A DNA stretch of 64,000 bases from JBFLYZ01 sp040756415 (GCA_040756415.1 JBFLYZ010000015.1:1-64000), one strand, 5' to 3'. Numbered from the stretch's first letter, positions 22,806 through 32,378 are shown. Program-made: numbers and translations. The notes: generated from the letters alone by a model not told the origin.

Positions 22806-22923
22806 GAGGCACCCCTCCTTGTCCCCGCCCCTAAGACAGGGGGAGATCTCATACACTCACCCATGCCAATTAGATGGTTCCCTCCCCTGTACTAGGGGAG
22901 GGACAGGGTGGGGTGCAATTGGG
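22806..22923. repeat. GC-rich inverted repeat pair, left flank of DUF559 gene
   Basis: A forward unit (22806-22850: GCACCCCTCCTTGTCCCC, then CCCCTAAGACAGGGG) is followed by a reverse unit (22876-22923). The reverse complement of the latter reads GCACCCCACCCTGTCCCTCC then CCCTAGTACAGGGGAGGG. Each contains its own small palindrome. Confidence 0.85.
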
Positions 22924-22928
22924 TTTCG

Positions 22929-22936
22929 TATTTTTG
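22929..22936 (+). promoter_or_regulatory. -7 box (TATTTTTG) before the DUF559 gene
   Basis: TATTTTTG fits TAnnTTTG and ends 4 bases before the ATG, so transcripts would be leaderless or nearly so. It lies right at the edge of the repeat. Confidence 0.35.
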
Positions 22937-22940
22937 ATGC

Positions 22941-23297
22941 ATGTACGAACGGCAGATAAACAATATAAAATCAGTAAAAGAATTTCGTAGAAAGCTTCGA
23001 AGAAGAATGACCTTATCTGAGCGTACTATATGGAAGTGTCTTAGAAATAAAGAGCTTGGCGCCAAATTCAGAAGTCAGTTCAGTGTTGGGCAGTACGTAC
23101 TGGACTTTTATTGTCCTGTGAAGAAGCTTGCAATCGAAATCGATGGGGAGATACATAACGATCCTGAGATGATAAAAAGAGATAAGAAACGAACAGGTTT
23201 TCTCAATAAGCATGGAATAAAGGTTTTGCGTTTTAGCAATGATATGGTGCTATCCGATATAGGTAAGGTATTGGAGGAGATAAAAAGGGAATTGTGA
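22941..23297 (+). CDS. DUF559 PD-(D/E)XK endonuclease-like protein
   Basis: A 118-residue Vsr-like protein: MTLSERTIWKCLRNKELGAK, FRSQFSVGQYVLDFYCP, LAIEIDGEIHND, and IKVLRFSNDMVL. The PD-(D/E)XK-type core Asp (LDFYCP) and Glu-x-Asp (IEIDGEIH) are intact. The family is widespread, short and mobile; members are thought to be nucleases, with biological role unknown. It is a lone AT-rich gene between GC-rich inverted repeats, and I see no methyltransferase partner. Confidence 0.9.
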   Translation: MYERQINNIKSVKEFRRKLRRRMTLSERTIWKCLRNKELGAKFRSQFSVGQYVLDFYCPVKKLAIEIDGEIHNDPEMIKRDKKRTGFLNKHGIKVLRFSNDMVLSDIGKVLEEIKREL

Positions 23298-23370
23298 CAC
23301 CCCCTCTTGTCTTCTCCCCCTAGAACAGGGGGAGAGGTCGCACAAGCCAGCACCCCTTCGACCAATTAGC
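23297..23370. repeat. GC-rich repeat, right flank of DUF559 gene
   Basis: ACACCCCCTCTTGTCTTC, then TCCCCCTAGAACAGGGGGAG, ending with CACCCCTTCGACCAATTAG. It is the same unit as the left flank; relative to the near left copy it is inverted, so the nuclease gene is bracketed by an inverted pair. Its start overlaps the stop codon of the gene. Confidence 0.85.
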
Positions 23371-23522
23371 CTCTTTTTTAGACGAATGCCAGGACCTGGG
23401 GTATTGGCTGCCGGGGTGAGGAATCCCCAAACCCTTCATATACAACTTATTATATTTTTTTCTATCTTCGTTCCCCAAGCAACTATTTCAGGCTTTTTGC
23501 TGTCTTATAAAAAGATAAAAAC

Positions 23523-26500
23523 ATGCCCATGAATACTTTCTCCTTACCCCGCATCATCTGCTTTACGATCAGCACCCTCCTTACCTTTGGGGCTGCCGCG
23601 CAATCCAATGGCTGGACAGCCAATCCTTTCGATCAGCGCGTGTTCGTGGAGAACAAGGGACAGTTCGACAAGAGCATCAACGAGCCTACGCCTGTTCTGT
23701 TTGGCGCCAACAGCGTGGGAACGCATGCTTACTTTACCGCCAACAGCGTATGGTACCGCCACGATGTGGTGGTGGACATGACACCCCTTGAAAAGGCCGA
23801 GGTGCGCAAGGTGCAGCCCAACATCGAGGAGGAGCGCCTGAACAAATCCGTTCCGCTGTATATGAAGATGGAATGGGTGGGCGCCAATCCCAACTGCAAG
23901 GTAGAAACCTCGGGGCTGGTACATAACTATTTCACCTACCCGAAAGACGGCAGCGTGAATACGCAGACCATCATCGCGCAGGCCTATAAAAAGATCACGT
24001 ACAAGAACCTTTACCCGAACATCGATGTGGAATACATCATGCCCACCGATAAGTACGGCTATAAGTATTCCATCATCCTTCACCCGGGCGCTGACCTGAC
24101 AAAGGTGAAAATGAAGTATTCGTATCACAACTCCATTGCCAAGGACAACCAGGGTAATATCGTGGTGCAGAGCGTGTTTGGCGAGTTCGTAGACCATGCT
24201 CCCTACACGTTCTATGACGAGAACAACGTGGTGATCCCTTCGTCCTTCGAGCTCAACGGCAACGTGGTTTCGTTCAAGCTGCAGAACTACAACAGCAGCA
24301 AGACCGTGATCGTTGATCCCTGGACCACCAACCCCGCGTTCCCCACGTGGAACCGCGTATATGACGTGAACTACGACCAGTGGGGCAACGTGTATGCTTA
24401 CGGAGGCAACTTCCCCTGGCAGTTGGCCAAGCTCAATAATGCCGGTGTGATCCAGTGGACCTATACCGCAGCGGCCATGTACAACAGCGGCTGCTCAACG
24501 GGCGCCTGCTATGGCGATTGCGCGGTGGATGAGATATCGGGCACCTGTTACCTCACCGAGGGCTTCGACTGGGCCGCGGGATCGCGCGTGTTCAAGGTGA
24601 ACACCCTGGGCGTGCAGACTGCCGCTTCGGTGGGTAACCCTAACTTCAACGAGATATGGCGCGCGGAGTACAACCGCTGTATCAACACCATCATCGGTGT
24701 GGGCGGAGGCACCACCTGCTGCTTCCAGGCCATCCTCATCGACACGAACCTCACCAACATGAACCCGGTGAACGTGTACTCCACCAACCAGACCAACCAC
24801 GACCAGTACGGCCTGGCCATCGACCCCGTAGCCAACTTCTGCTACATGGCCGAGGCGTATTACGGCAACCCCACCAACGCCATGGTGAAGGTACCCATCC
24901 CGGCCCTGCTGCCGCAGACATGGAACACCACGAACGGCTTTAACTTCTTTGAGGTTGGCAGCGTTCCCTACGTGATGGGCGCTACCAGCAACACCAATGG
25001 CTTTAACGCGCTGGCCGCCAGCATCAACTGGCTGTATGCCTACAATGGAACCACGCTGAAAAAGTTCAACAAAATGACGGGCGCGCAACTGCTGCAGGTG
25101 GCTACGGGCGGCACCATGTACGCCACAGGCGGCACCACGGTTGACGTGTGCGACAACGTGTACGTAGGTGCGGGCAACGTGATCAAAGGCTATGATCCCA
25201 GCCTCACGCAGTTCACCACCATCAACTGCAACGGCACCATCTACGATGTGAAGATGGGCCCCAATAACGGTAAGATCTATGCCTGCGGTGACGGCTTTGT
25301 ATCGGAGCTCACCGTACCGGTCAACACCACTACCATCAGCGCCAGCTCTTCGCCCAATACCAACTGTAGCAACTGTAACGGTTCAGCCACCGCAACGGTA
25401 ACCATATGCAACCAAACGGTAAGCAACGTAGGTTACTCCTGGTCTCCGGGCGGGCAAACCACGCAAACCGCTACGGGCCTGTGTCCAGGCTTATATACCG
25501 TAACCATTTCTACCGGCTGTAACGTAACCTTCAGCGATACGGTAACCGTTGGATCCGCGGTGGGCGGTGGCTTTACGCTCAACACCACTTCTACTGGCGC
25601 CAACTGTTCTGGCGGTAACGCTACGGCAACGGCAACGCCTGTGGGCGGCCAGGGTCCGTTTACGTATAGCTGGACCACCACCCCCGTACAAACCACGCAA
25701 ACAGCCACCGGCCTGGGAGCAGGAACCTATACCTGCTTTGTGACCGATGCCCAGGGCTGCTCCAACTCGACAACCGTAACGGTGGTCAACTCGCCCCCGG
25801 TCAACCTGAGCCTGACGGGATCTACCAACCCGGCCTGCTTTAACGCCTGTACGGGTACGGCCACGGTCAACCCTACCGGAGGCACAGGACCGTTTAGCTT
25901 TTCATGGACTACCACACCCTCGCAAAACGGGGCTACGGCCACGGGCCTGTGCGCGGGCACCTATACCTGCTATGTAACCGATGCGGCAGGCTGTTCCGAT
26001 ACGGCTACGGTCACGCTCACGCAGCCTACCCAGGTAACAGTGAGCAGCACACCGGTAACCATTTGCAACGGGCAAAGCACCAACCTTACCGCCACCGTTG
26101 CCGGTGGTACCCCCGGTTATACGGTAAGCTGGAACCCGGGTGCGCTGACCGGAACAACCGTAAGCGTATCGCCTACTGTCACCACCACCTATACCATTAC
26201 GGTTACCGATGCCAACGGATGTACAACGGCTCCTGTTACGGTAACGGTAACTGTTGGCGGACCGCTTACGCTTACCGCTTCTAACCCGGTGGCCATCTGT
26301 GTGGGGTCCAGTACCACGCTCTCTGCGCTGGCGGGTGGCGGCAGCGGCACCTATACCTATGCGTGGGCCCCTGGCGGAAGCACCACCTCGTCTATCACGG
26401 TCAATCCCACCACCACCACCACCTACACGGTAACGGTTAACGATAACTGCGGTACGCCCGCACAAACCGATACGGTGACCGTTACGGTGAACCAATTGCC

Positions 26501-27290
26501 GGTAATCACCTTCGCGCCTAACGACAGCGCGGGCTGCGTGCCGCTGTGCGTCAACTTCAGCAATAATACTTCCAACCCGCAATCCAGCTCCTGGACATTC
26601 GGTGACGGAGGTACATCTACCGCCACCAGCCCGCAATATTGTTACATGACCCCCGGCACCTTCAACGTGTCGTTGACCGTGACCGATATCAACGGCTGCT
26701 CCAATACGCTGACCATTAACCAGCTCATTAACGTATATCCCTACCCGACCGCTGATTTCGGCATGTCGGCACAGCAAACCAGCATTATTGAGCCGGAGAT
26801 ATGCTTCACCAACCTGTCGGTGGGCGCTTCGTCCATCAGTTGGAATTTTGGCGATCCGCTCGCTTCTCAGAACGATAACAACAGCACGCAGCAGAACCCC
26901 TGCCACACCTACAGCGACACGGGCACCTATTGCGTAACGCTATATGTGACCAACCCGAACGGCTGCCGCGATACGATCGACTATTGCCTGTACATAGGCG
27001 GTGCCTTTACCTTCTATGCTCCCAACGCATTTACGCCTGATGGAACGGGTCATAACGACTCCTGGACGCCCAAGGGCGAGGGCATCGATCCGTCCAGCTA
27101 TCACCTGTGGATATTCGACCGCTGGGGCAACCTGATCTGGGATACCCAGAAGTGGGGCGAGCCCTGGCCGGGAACCGCCAACGGGGGCAGCGAGATTGTG
27201 CAGGAGGACGTGTATGTATGGAAAGTGAAATGCAAGGATATCTACGATAAATCGCACGAATTTGTAGGCCACGTATCCGTGATCAAGTAG
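23523..27290 (+). CDS. Large T9SS type B surface protein with SprB-like repeats and PKD domain
   Basis: A 1255-residue exported protein with a signal peptide (ending TFGAAAQ). The N-terminal domain has the Bacteroidota FVENKGQFD signature (DUF7948-like, about 35-270). A propeller-like region follows (about 280-600). Several SprB-type repeats span about 610-900 (TGTATVNPTGGTGPFSFSWT, CAGTYTCYVTDAAGCSDT). Ig-like repeats follow, then a PKD domain near 1030 (FSNNTSNPQSSSWTFGDGG). The gliding-motility-type C-terminal sorting domain is at about 1165-1255 (YAPNAFTPDGTGHNDSW, FDRWGNLIWDTQ). It should be secreted by T9SS and placed on the cell surface, perhaps as an adhesin. Confidence 0.92.
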   Translation: MPMNTFSLPRIICFTISTLLTFGAAAQSNGWTANPFDQRVFVENKGQFDKSINEPTPVLFGANSVGTHAYFTANSVWYRHDVVVDMTPLEKAEVRKVQPNIEEERLNKSVPLYMKMEWVGANPNCKVETSGLVHNYFTYPKDGSVNTQTIIAQAYKKITYKNLYPNIDVEYIMPTDKYGYKYSIILHPGADLTKVKMKYSYHNSIAKDNQGNIVVQSVFGEFVDHAPYTFYDENNVVIPSSFELNGNVVSFKLQNYNSSKTVIVDPWTTNPAFPTWNRVYDVNYDQWGNVYAYGGNFPWQLAKLNNAGVIQWTYTAAAMYNSGCSTGACYGDCAVDEISGTCYLTEGFDWAAGSRVFKVNTLGVQTAASVGNPNFNEIWRAEYNRCINTIIGVGGGTTCCFQAILIDTNLTNMNPVNVYSTNQTNHDQYGLAIDPVANFCYMAEAYYGNPTNAMVKVPIPALLPQTWNTTNGFNFFEVGSVPYVMGATSNTNGFNALAASINWLYAYNGTTLKKFNKMTGAQLLQVATGGTMYATGGTTVDVCDNVYVGAGNVIKGYDPSLTQFTTINCNGTIYDVKMGPNNGKIYACGDGFVSELTVPVNTTTISASSSPNTNCSNCNGSATATVTICNQTVSNVGYSWSPGGQTTQTATGLCPGLYTVTISTGCNVTFSDTVTVGSAVGGGFTLNTTSTGANCSGGNATATATPVGGQGPFTYSWTTTPVQTTQTATGLGAGTYTCFVTDAQGCSNSTTVTVVNSPPVNLSLTGSTNPACFNACTGTATVNPTGGTGPFSFSWTTTPSQNGATATGLCAGTYTCYVTDAAGCSDTATVTLTQPTQVTVSSTPVTICNGQSTNLTATVAGGTPGYTVSWNPGALTGTTVSVSPTVTTTYTITVTDANGCTTAPVTVTVTVGGPLTLTASNPVAICVGSSTTLSALAGGGSGTYTYAWAPGGSTTSSITVNPTTTTTYTVTVNDNCGTPAQTDTVTVTVNQLPVITFAPNDSAGCVPLCVNFSNNTSNPQSSSWTFGDGGTSTATSPQYCYMTPGTFNVSLTVTDINGCSNTLTINQLINVYPYPTADFGMSAQQTSIIEPEICFTNLSVGASSISWNFGDPLASQNDNNSTQQNPCHTYSDTGTYCVTLYVTNPNGCRDTIDYCLYIGGAFTFYAPNAFTPDGTGHNDSWTPKGEGIDPSSYHLWIFDRWGNLIWDTQKWGEPWPGTANGGSEIVQEDVYVWKVKCKDIYDKSHEFVGHVSVIK

Positions 27291-27313
27291 AACGGAGTTT
27301 CCTGATCTGAAAT

Positions 27314-27346
27314 AAAGGGCGCCATTCGCAAGAGCGGTGCCCTTTT
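27314..27346 (+). terminator. Intrinsic terminator after the T9SS type B gene
   Basis: AAGGGC-GCC, a 12-base loop, and GGT-GCCCTTTTT form a hairpin ending in a T run, 24 bases after the stop codon. Confidence 0.75.
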
Positions 27347-27416
27347 TAATTTCCCTTTTTTGAGATGCCTCTACAGTGCCCGTCAAGGGCAGAATATGAA
27401 TGTTGAAGAAAAGGCT

Positions 27417-27424
27417 TAGCTTTG
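27417..27424 (+). promoter_or_regulatory. -7 box (TAGCTTTG) for the SDR gene
   Basis: A perfect TAnnTTTG match 54 bases upstream of the ATG at 27479. No TTG with correct spacing is visible. Confidence 0.4.
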
Positions 27425-27478
27425 CCCGTCACACCTCAAGGTTCCGAAGCCCAGGACCGTTCAACAAAACCAAATGCT

Positions 27479-28318
27479 ATGAAAACAGTGATCGTAACTG
27501 GCGGTAACAGCGGCATAGGCAAGGCCACTGCCACCGAGCTGGCCCGCAAAGGCTACCGCGTGATCATCCACGGGCGCGATGCGCAAAAGACCATGATCGC
27601 CCTTCAGGATATTATCAAACAATCGGGCAACAGCAGGGTAGAGGCCGTAACGGGGGATATGTCGTCTGTCGCGGGCATGAAAAAGGTGGCCGAAAGCTTC
27701 AGGCAGAAGACCGATGTGGTGGACATACTCGTCCTATCCACAGGCATCATACTCTCCAGGCGTGTAGAAACGGCTGACGGGCTGGAGGGCGCCTTTGCCG
27801 CGCAGTACCTTTCGCGCTTCGCCACGGTGCAGTGGCTCATGCCCATGCTCAGGAAATCGCCTTTCGCGCGCATCGTAATGGTGGGGGCGCCCACCATGAA
27901 AAAGGCCGCCATACATTTCGATGATCTCTCCCTGCGCAATAACTTCAGCATGATGCGCAGCATGGGCCAGTGCATGCTGGCCAGCCATATGTTCGTTCAG
28001 GAATTCGCGAAGCGGCATCCGAACGATAACGTGGTGATGAACATCTTCCACGTGGGTATCGCCAAAACGGGAGTGGTGAGGGAAGTGAATGTTGTTTTCC
28101 GCGGGCTGGTCAAGCTCTTTGGGGCAAGCCCGGAGAAGGCCTGCGCCAACGCAGTGTACCTGGCCGATAATGATGAGGTGAAGTTCAGCGGCTACTTCCT
28201 GCCCAAGCCCGGTAAGCCGCATGTAAAGGAAAAGATACAGTACGACCATGCCATTAGCGAGCGTCTGTGGAACACCAGCATGGAGCTGATAGAGCCGGTT
28301 AAAGAAATGGCTGTTTAG
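27479..28318 (+). CDS. Short-chain dehydrogenase/reductase (retinol dehydrogenase-like)
   Basis: About 279 residues from the ATG that gives MKTVIVTGGNSGIGKATATE, the TGxxxGIG cofactor motif. The longer open frame upstream is not family-like. The usual Tyr-x-x-x-Lys is not obvious: around the expected position the sequence is SMMRSMGQCMLASHMFVQ, so catalysis may be altered. Substrate unknown. Its stop overlaps the stop of the convergent histidine kinase gene by 4 bases. Confidence 0.82.
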   Translation: MKTVIVTGGNSGIGKATATELARKGYRVIIHGRDAQKTMIALQDIIKQSGNSRVEAVTGDMSSVAGMKKVAESFRQKTDVVDILVLSTGIILSRRVETADGLEGAFAAQYLSRFATVQWLMPMLRKSPFARIVMVGAPTMKKAAIHFDDLSLRNNFSMMRSMGQCMLASHMFVQEFAKRHPNDNVVMNIFHVGIAKTGVVREVNVVFRGLVKLFGASPEKACANAVYLADNDEVKFSGYFLPKPGKPHVKEKIQYDHAISERLWNTSMELIEPVKEMAV

Positions 28319-29619
28319 GCCTGAGCAGGCAAGCCTACCGGCAGCTTTATCCTGAACGCAGTGCCTGACCCCAGGCGGCTGTCTGCCTCAATGGTACCGC
28401 CCAGCTTTTCGATGGTTGCCTTAACGATATAAAGCCCCAGGCCTGATCCTTTAGAACTTTCGTGGCCGCGGTAGAACATATCGAATATCTTGTCTTTTGA
28501 TTCCTCCGCAATGCCCGAGCCGTTATCGGATATTTCGATGCAGACATGGGGCGTGCCGTTCTTGTGGAAGCGGATATGTACCGTAGGGTCGGGTTTGCCG
28601 TAGTCGTGGTATTTGATGGAGTTTTCGATGAGGTTCAGCAGCACGCTGAATACCGCTTCCTTGTCGGTGATCACCGGGCCCTCCAGGTCGCTGTTTATCG
28701 TGAATCGGATGCTGCCGAAACCGCGTGTGAATTTCAATGAGTCAAGGATATTGCCGGTCATCTCGCGCAGGTCCACTTCTGAAAACTCAGCGTCCTTATC
28801 GCGTACCGACATGGCATGGACCAGCTTCAGCAGCAGCTCGTCCAGCTTGCGCGTGAGCTGGCCGATGGACTTAAGGTAATCCTTGGCTTTTCCATCGGGC
28901 TCCGCCTGCGCGATGTTGACCAGCCCCAGTATCGAGGCCAGCGGCCCGCGCAGGTCGTGCGATGACTTATATACAAATGTCTCGAGCTCCTTATTGACCT
29001 GCTTCAGCCGGGCTTCTTTTTCTTTCAGCTCGCTTACATCGATGGATACCCCGAACAGCTTTACCGCTTTGCCGGAGGCATCGAACTCGTATTCACCCGA
29101 GGTAAGCACGTGTTTTATCTCGCCCTGCGCTGAAATGATGCGATAGTAGAATGAGAACGGCTCGTGTGTTTGCAATAACCGGCCGGTGATCTCCTTTACC
29201 TTCCCGAAGTCATCGGGATGAGTGCTTGCCAGGAACAGTTCATAAGTGGGCTGTACGGATCCCGGCTCCATGCCGTAGATGCGGTAGGTCTCATCCGACC
29301 ACAGGCTTTGCCAGGTTTCCAGGTCTACCTCCCAATGACCTACGTGAGCGATCTCCTGCGCGTGGCGCGAGCGGTTCAGCGCGGTCTGCAGCTCCCGCGT
29401 GCGCTCCTGCACCTTTTTTTCCAATTGTGTGTTCATTTGCCTTATTTCGGAAAGGTATTTTTTTTCTTTTGAGATAGACGTGCGCAGCTCCTCGGCAAGC
29501 AGGCTCAGCCCGGTGGCGATATCATCGATCACTTCTCGATCACCGTTCACTTCTTTTACGGGGCTGTTGTGTTTTACAAGCAGGTCGGCCATTCGGGCCA
29601 GTCGTTTATTGTTATGCAT
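28315..29619 (-). CDS. PAS-domain sensor histidine kinase
   Basis: A 434-residue cytoplasmic kinase. An N-terminal coiled coil (30-85) is followed by a PAS/PAC domain (about 90-205; QSLWSDETYRIYGMEPGS, ISAQGEIKHVLTSG). The H-box is FVYKSSHDLRGPLASILGL with the phosphoacceptor His. The HATPase domain has N (NLIENSIKYHD), G1 (EISDNGSGI) and G2 (GSGLGLYIVKATI). No membrane segment is visible. The gene starts 13 bases after a STAS-like gene on the same strand, suggesting a two-gene operon. No response regulator is adjacent. Confidence 0.93.
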   Translation of the reverse strand: MHNNKRLARMADLLVKHNSPVKEVNGDREVIDDIATGLSLLAEELRTSISKEKKYLSEIRQMNTQLEKKVQERTRELQTALNRSRHAQEIAHVGHWEVDLETWQSLWSDETYRIYGMEPGSVQPTYELFLASTHPDDFGKVKEITGRLLQTHEPFSFYYRIISAQGEIKHVLTSGEYEFDASGKAVKLFGVSIDVSELKEKEARLKQVNKELETFVYKSSHDLRGPLASILGLVNIAQAEPDGKAKDYLKSIGQLTRKLDELLLKLVHAMSVRDKDAEFSEVDLREMTGNILDSLKFTRGFGSIRFTINSDLEGPVITDKEAVFSVLLNLIENSIKYHDYGKPDPTVHIRFHKNGTPHVCIEISDNGSGIAEESKDKIFDMFYRGHESSKGSGLGLYIVKATIEKLGGTIEADSRLGSGTAFRIKLPVGLPAQA

Positions 29620-29632
29620 AAGAATATTCGGA

Positions 29633-30034
29633 TTAATTGTTCCAATAGTGATTCCTGAGCCAGTGCAGCGCTGTTTCCTCCTCCGCGAAAAGCCGGGTGG
29701 GCACCAGCAGGCGGTTGATGCGCTGGAAGATAGTCCCGATGAGCATGCTTACGGGCGAATTGCCAAGAAAAGCGGCTGTGATAAGCATGCGGCTTCCTTC
29801 TCCCGCAAGGTATTCCCTGGCCTGGCGCGATATGCCTTTTACCCCGCGGAGGTCGAACAGGACGGGATAGCTCAGGGCCTGGCAAAAATCCATTCGTACC
29901 TGCGTGCACACAAGGGCTACATCCAGGTCGATATCCAGCTTATCCGTAAAGCGGCAGATCAACACCCCATTTTGTTTGGTAAGCGTCATGTAGGGAATCG
30001 CAAGCGCCTGGTTTTTTCTGATCTCGAATGACAT
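29633..30034 (-). CDS. STAS-like (DUF7793-type) small protein
   Basis: About 133 residues from MSFEIRKNQALAIPYMTLTK; a frame 25 codons longer is open but less like the family. The fold pattern is that of a SpoIIAA/STAS-like domain: a short beta N-terminus, VLFDLRGVKGISRQAREYLA, and a C-terminal FAEEETALHWLRNHYW. The same pattern (AALxLVYG...I.REAQ.Y.A, then F.SEEKALAWLK) occurs in the gene at 36782-37156, so these are paralogues. It lies directly upstream of the PAS histidine kinase and may modulate it; that is inference. Confidence 0.65.
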   Translation of the reverse strand: MSFEIRKNQALAIPYMTLTKQNGVLICRFTDKLDIDLDVALVCTQVRMDFCQALSYPVLFDLRGVKGISRQAREYLAGEGSRMLITAAFLGNSPVSMLIGTIFQRINRLLVPTRLFAEEETALHWLRNHYWNN

Positions 30035-30222
30035 GTATGATTTTAGTTGTTGTCGCAAAGTAACGACCTGCAGGGGGATTTTTCCAGCCGCCATTTGATG
30101 CCGGGTCACCGATGTAAGATTTTTACGGTTCCCGGATGGGGAAAGAGATAAAGCAGGCCGGAGATACCGGTATTACCAGGAAGGTAGGGCCGGCCGGACG
30201 CTTATGATCAGGAAAATATAAA

Positions 30223-32013
30223 TCAGGCTGTTACGCTGGCGCTGCCGTATATTTTATCGATCAGGTGCTTATTGGCTTCCAGGATGACCTTGCGCTTGAG
30301 GCTGAGCTTGGGGGTCATTTCCCCTTTTTCTATGCTCCACTCGCGGGGGAGGAGCTGGGGTATCTTGATCTTTTCATACTGGGCCAGCACCGCGTTGGTC
30401 TTCTCCACCTCGGCCGTAATGCGGTCGATCACCTCTTTCTTTTTTATCATCTCCTCGTTGGTGGTATACGGTATTCCTTTGCGCGAGCACCATTCCCTTA
30501 AATACGCAAAAGCCGGAACGATAAGCGCTGAGGCGAACTTCTGTCCCTCGCCTATCACCAGGGCCTGCTCGATAAAAGGCGATTCCTTGAGCTTGTTCTC
30601 GATGACCAGGGGAGCGATGTACTTGCCGCCCGAGGTCTTGAAGATCTCTTTCTTGCGGTCGGTGATCTTCAGGAAGCGGCCTTCCACGAACTCGCCTATA
30701 TCGCCCGTGTGGAACCAGCCGTCCTTGTCGATCACCTCCGCGGTGGCATCATCGCGTTTGTAATAACCCAGCATGAGGCTGGGGCCTTTCATCAGTATCT
30801 CGCCATCTTCGGCAATCTTTACCTCTACGTTCTTCAGCACGGGGCCTACCGTTCCGAAGCGAATGCTGTCGGGTTCGAAATTATTGACGGATATAACGGG
30901 CGAGGTTTCGGTAAGGCCGTACCCTTCCAGTACGGTGATCTTTGCGGCATTGAACACGCGGGCCAGGCGGGGCTGCAAGGCGGCACCGCCTGAGCAAACG
31001 GCCACCACTTTACCTCCCAGGGCTTCGCGCCACTTGGAAAAGACCAGCTTATTGGCCAGTTTGAGCTGGGTCTCGTACCACCAGCCGTTGGCACCGTTTA
31101 CCTCGTAGCGTAATCCCAGGTTAAGTGCCCAGAAAAAGAGCTTGCGCTTGATGCCGGTAAGCGTATCGCCCTTGGCCACGATCTTATCGTATACTTTTTC
31201 GAGCAGGCGCGGTACCGTGGCGAATATCTGGGGCTGCACCTCCTTCAGGTTATCGCCAATGGTCTCCAGGCTTTCGGCAAAATAAATACTCACTCCCAGG
31301 TAGATATATAAGGTGTTGAGCATGCGCTCGTACACGTGGTTGAGCGGCAAAAAGCTCAGCGCCCTCCAACTGCTTTCGAAAGGGGCCAGGTATTGCGAGG
31401 CCAGCGAGTTGCTCAGCAGGTTCTTATGCGAAAGCATCACGCCTTTAGGCGTGCCGGTGGTGCCCGAAGTGTATAATATGGTCAGCAGGTCATCGGTCTT
31501 TACGGAAGCCTTCAGCCCGTTCAGCTCGTTCTCCCTGATATTCCTGCCGCCCAGCTCTTTGAGCTCGCTCCAGTGCTTGGCCCCGGGTATGGGGTTGAAG
31601 GTGTAAATGAACTTCACCGCGGGAACCGTATCGGCAATGGGTTTTACCTTATCGTAGAGGTCTTTCGATGAAACGAAAATGAGCTTTACCTCCGCATCGC
31701 TGAGAATGAATTTGAGGTCGTTCTCGCTGATGGTGGGGTAAATGGGTACGGTAACGGCCGCTATCTGCTGCGTGGCGTAATCGGCAAAATGCCACTCGGG
31801 GCGGTTATTGGCTATGATGGCGATCTTGTCGCCTTTTTGTATGCCGGCCGCCAGCAGCCCGTAACTGAGCAGGTTTACATTATCTATGAAATCCTGGGTG
31901 CTGTAGGTGATCCACTTGCCGCCTTCTTTCGCGGCCAGGGCATCGGGCTTATTGAATTTTTCCTTGAGTCGGGGAAGCAGGTCGAAGACGCGCGTTGGGG
32001 TTTGTTCCGCCAT
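30223..32013 (-). CDS. Long-chain acyl-CoA synthetase
   Basis: A 596-residue AMP-forming ligase that activates fatty acids to acyl-CoA, feeding the beta-oxidation genes in this window. The P-loop motif is LLTILYTSGTTGTPKGVMLS. Other marks are the linker VLEGYGLTETSPVISV, the adenylate-binding WFHTGDIGEF and the C-terminal ITDRKKEIFKTSGGKYIAP. Length and sequence match the FadD15-type bacterial family. It is transcribed alone. Confidence 0.94.
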   Translation of the reverse strand: MAEQTPTRVFDLLPRLKEKFNKPDALAAKEGGKWITYSTQDFIDNVNLLSYGLLAAGIQKGDKIAIIANNRPEWHFADYATQQIAAVTVPIYPTISENDLKFILSDAEVKLIFVSSKDLYDKVKPIADTVPAVKFIYTFNPIPGAKHWSELKELGGRNIRENELNGLKASVKTDDLLTILYTSGTTGTPKGVMLSHKNLLSNSLASQYLAPFESSWRALSFLPLNHVYERMLNTLYIYLGVSIYFAESLETIGDNLKEVQPQIFATVPRLLEKVYDKIVAKGDTLTGIKRKLFFWALNLGLRYEVNGANGWWYETQLKLANKLVFSKWREALGGKVVAVCSGGAALQPRLARVFNAAKITVLEGYGLTETSPVISVNNFEPDSIRFGTVGPVLKNVEVKIAEDGEILMKGPSLMLGYYKRDDATAEVIDKDGWFHTGDIGEFVEGRFLKITDRKKEIFKTSGGKYIAPLVIENKLKESPFIEQALVIGEGQKFASALIVPAFAYLREWCSRKGIPYTTNEEMIKKKEVIDRITAEVEKTNAVLAQYEKIKIPQLLPREWSIEKGEMTPKLSLKRKVILEANKHLIDKIYGSASVTA

Positions 32014-32090
32014 AGTGTTGATAATTGCTGGTTTGGTGCTATCAAAGTTAGGTTAAAAATCTCTAATTTGCTTCTGCAATGGTCCTTATC

Positions 32091-32321
32091 ATGAAAAGAT
32101 TGCTCCTCCTGGCATTGATCCTGTTCCTGCTGCTGCCGGGCCCCGGCTGCCGCACCATACAATGCGATGATAAGCTCAAACCTTCGCAAAAGGCGCGTAT
32201 GACGGCCCGCCTGCAGCGTAAAAAGGACCGGGCCTATAAACGTGAAATGCGCAAAAAGAAGCGCCAGGGCAAATACACCGCCCAATATGTTCATGTTTTG
32301 TTGATAAAGTCAAGCTGCTGA
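32091..32321 (+). CDS. Small basic lipoprotein
   Basis: About 76 residues from the second ATG (MKRLLLLALILFLLLPGPGC). It has a lipoprotein signal peptide with Cys at the end of PGPGC, followed by a very basic mature part (KKDRAYKREMRKKKRQGK). I recognise no family. A lone small envelope protein; the long hydrophobic run and plausible lipobox are the main evidence. A near -7 box (CTAATTTG) lies just upstream. Confidence 0.5.
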   Translation: MKRLLLLALILFLLLPGPGCRTIQCDDKLKPSQKARMTARLQRKKDRAYKREMRKKKRQGKYTAQYVHVLLIKSSC

Positions 32322-32378
32322 TTTACAGGCCCAAACATCATTTTCTTCGATAAATACCAAAAAAATCACGACCAAGCC

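Noticed and set aside
25320..26500. Tandem DNA repeat in the giant T9SS protein
   Set aside because: The periodicity is that of diverged SprB/Ig-like protein repeats in frame; the DNA itself is not a recent tandem duplication.
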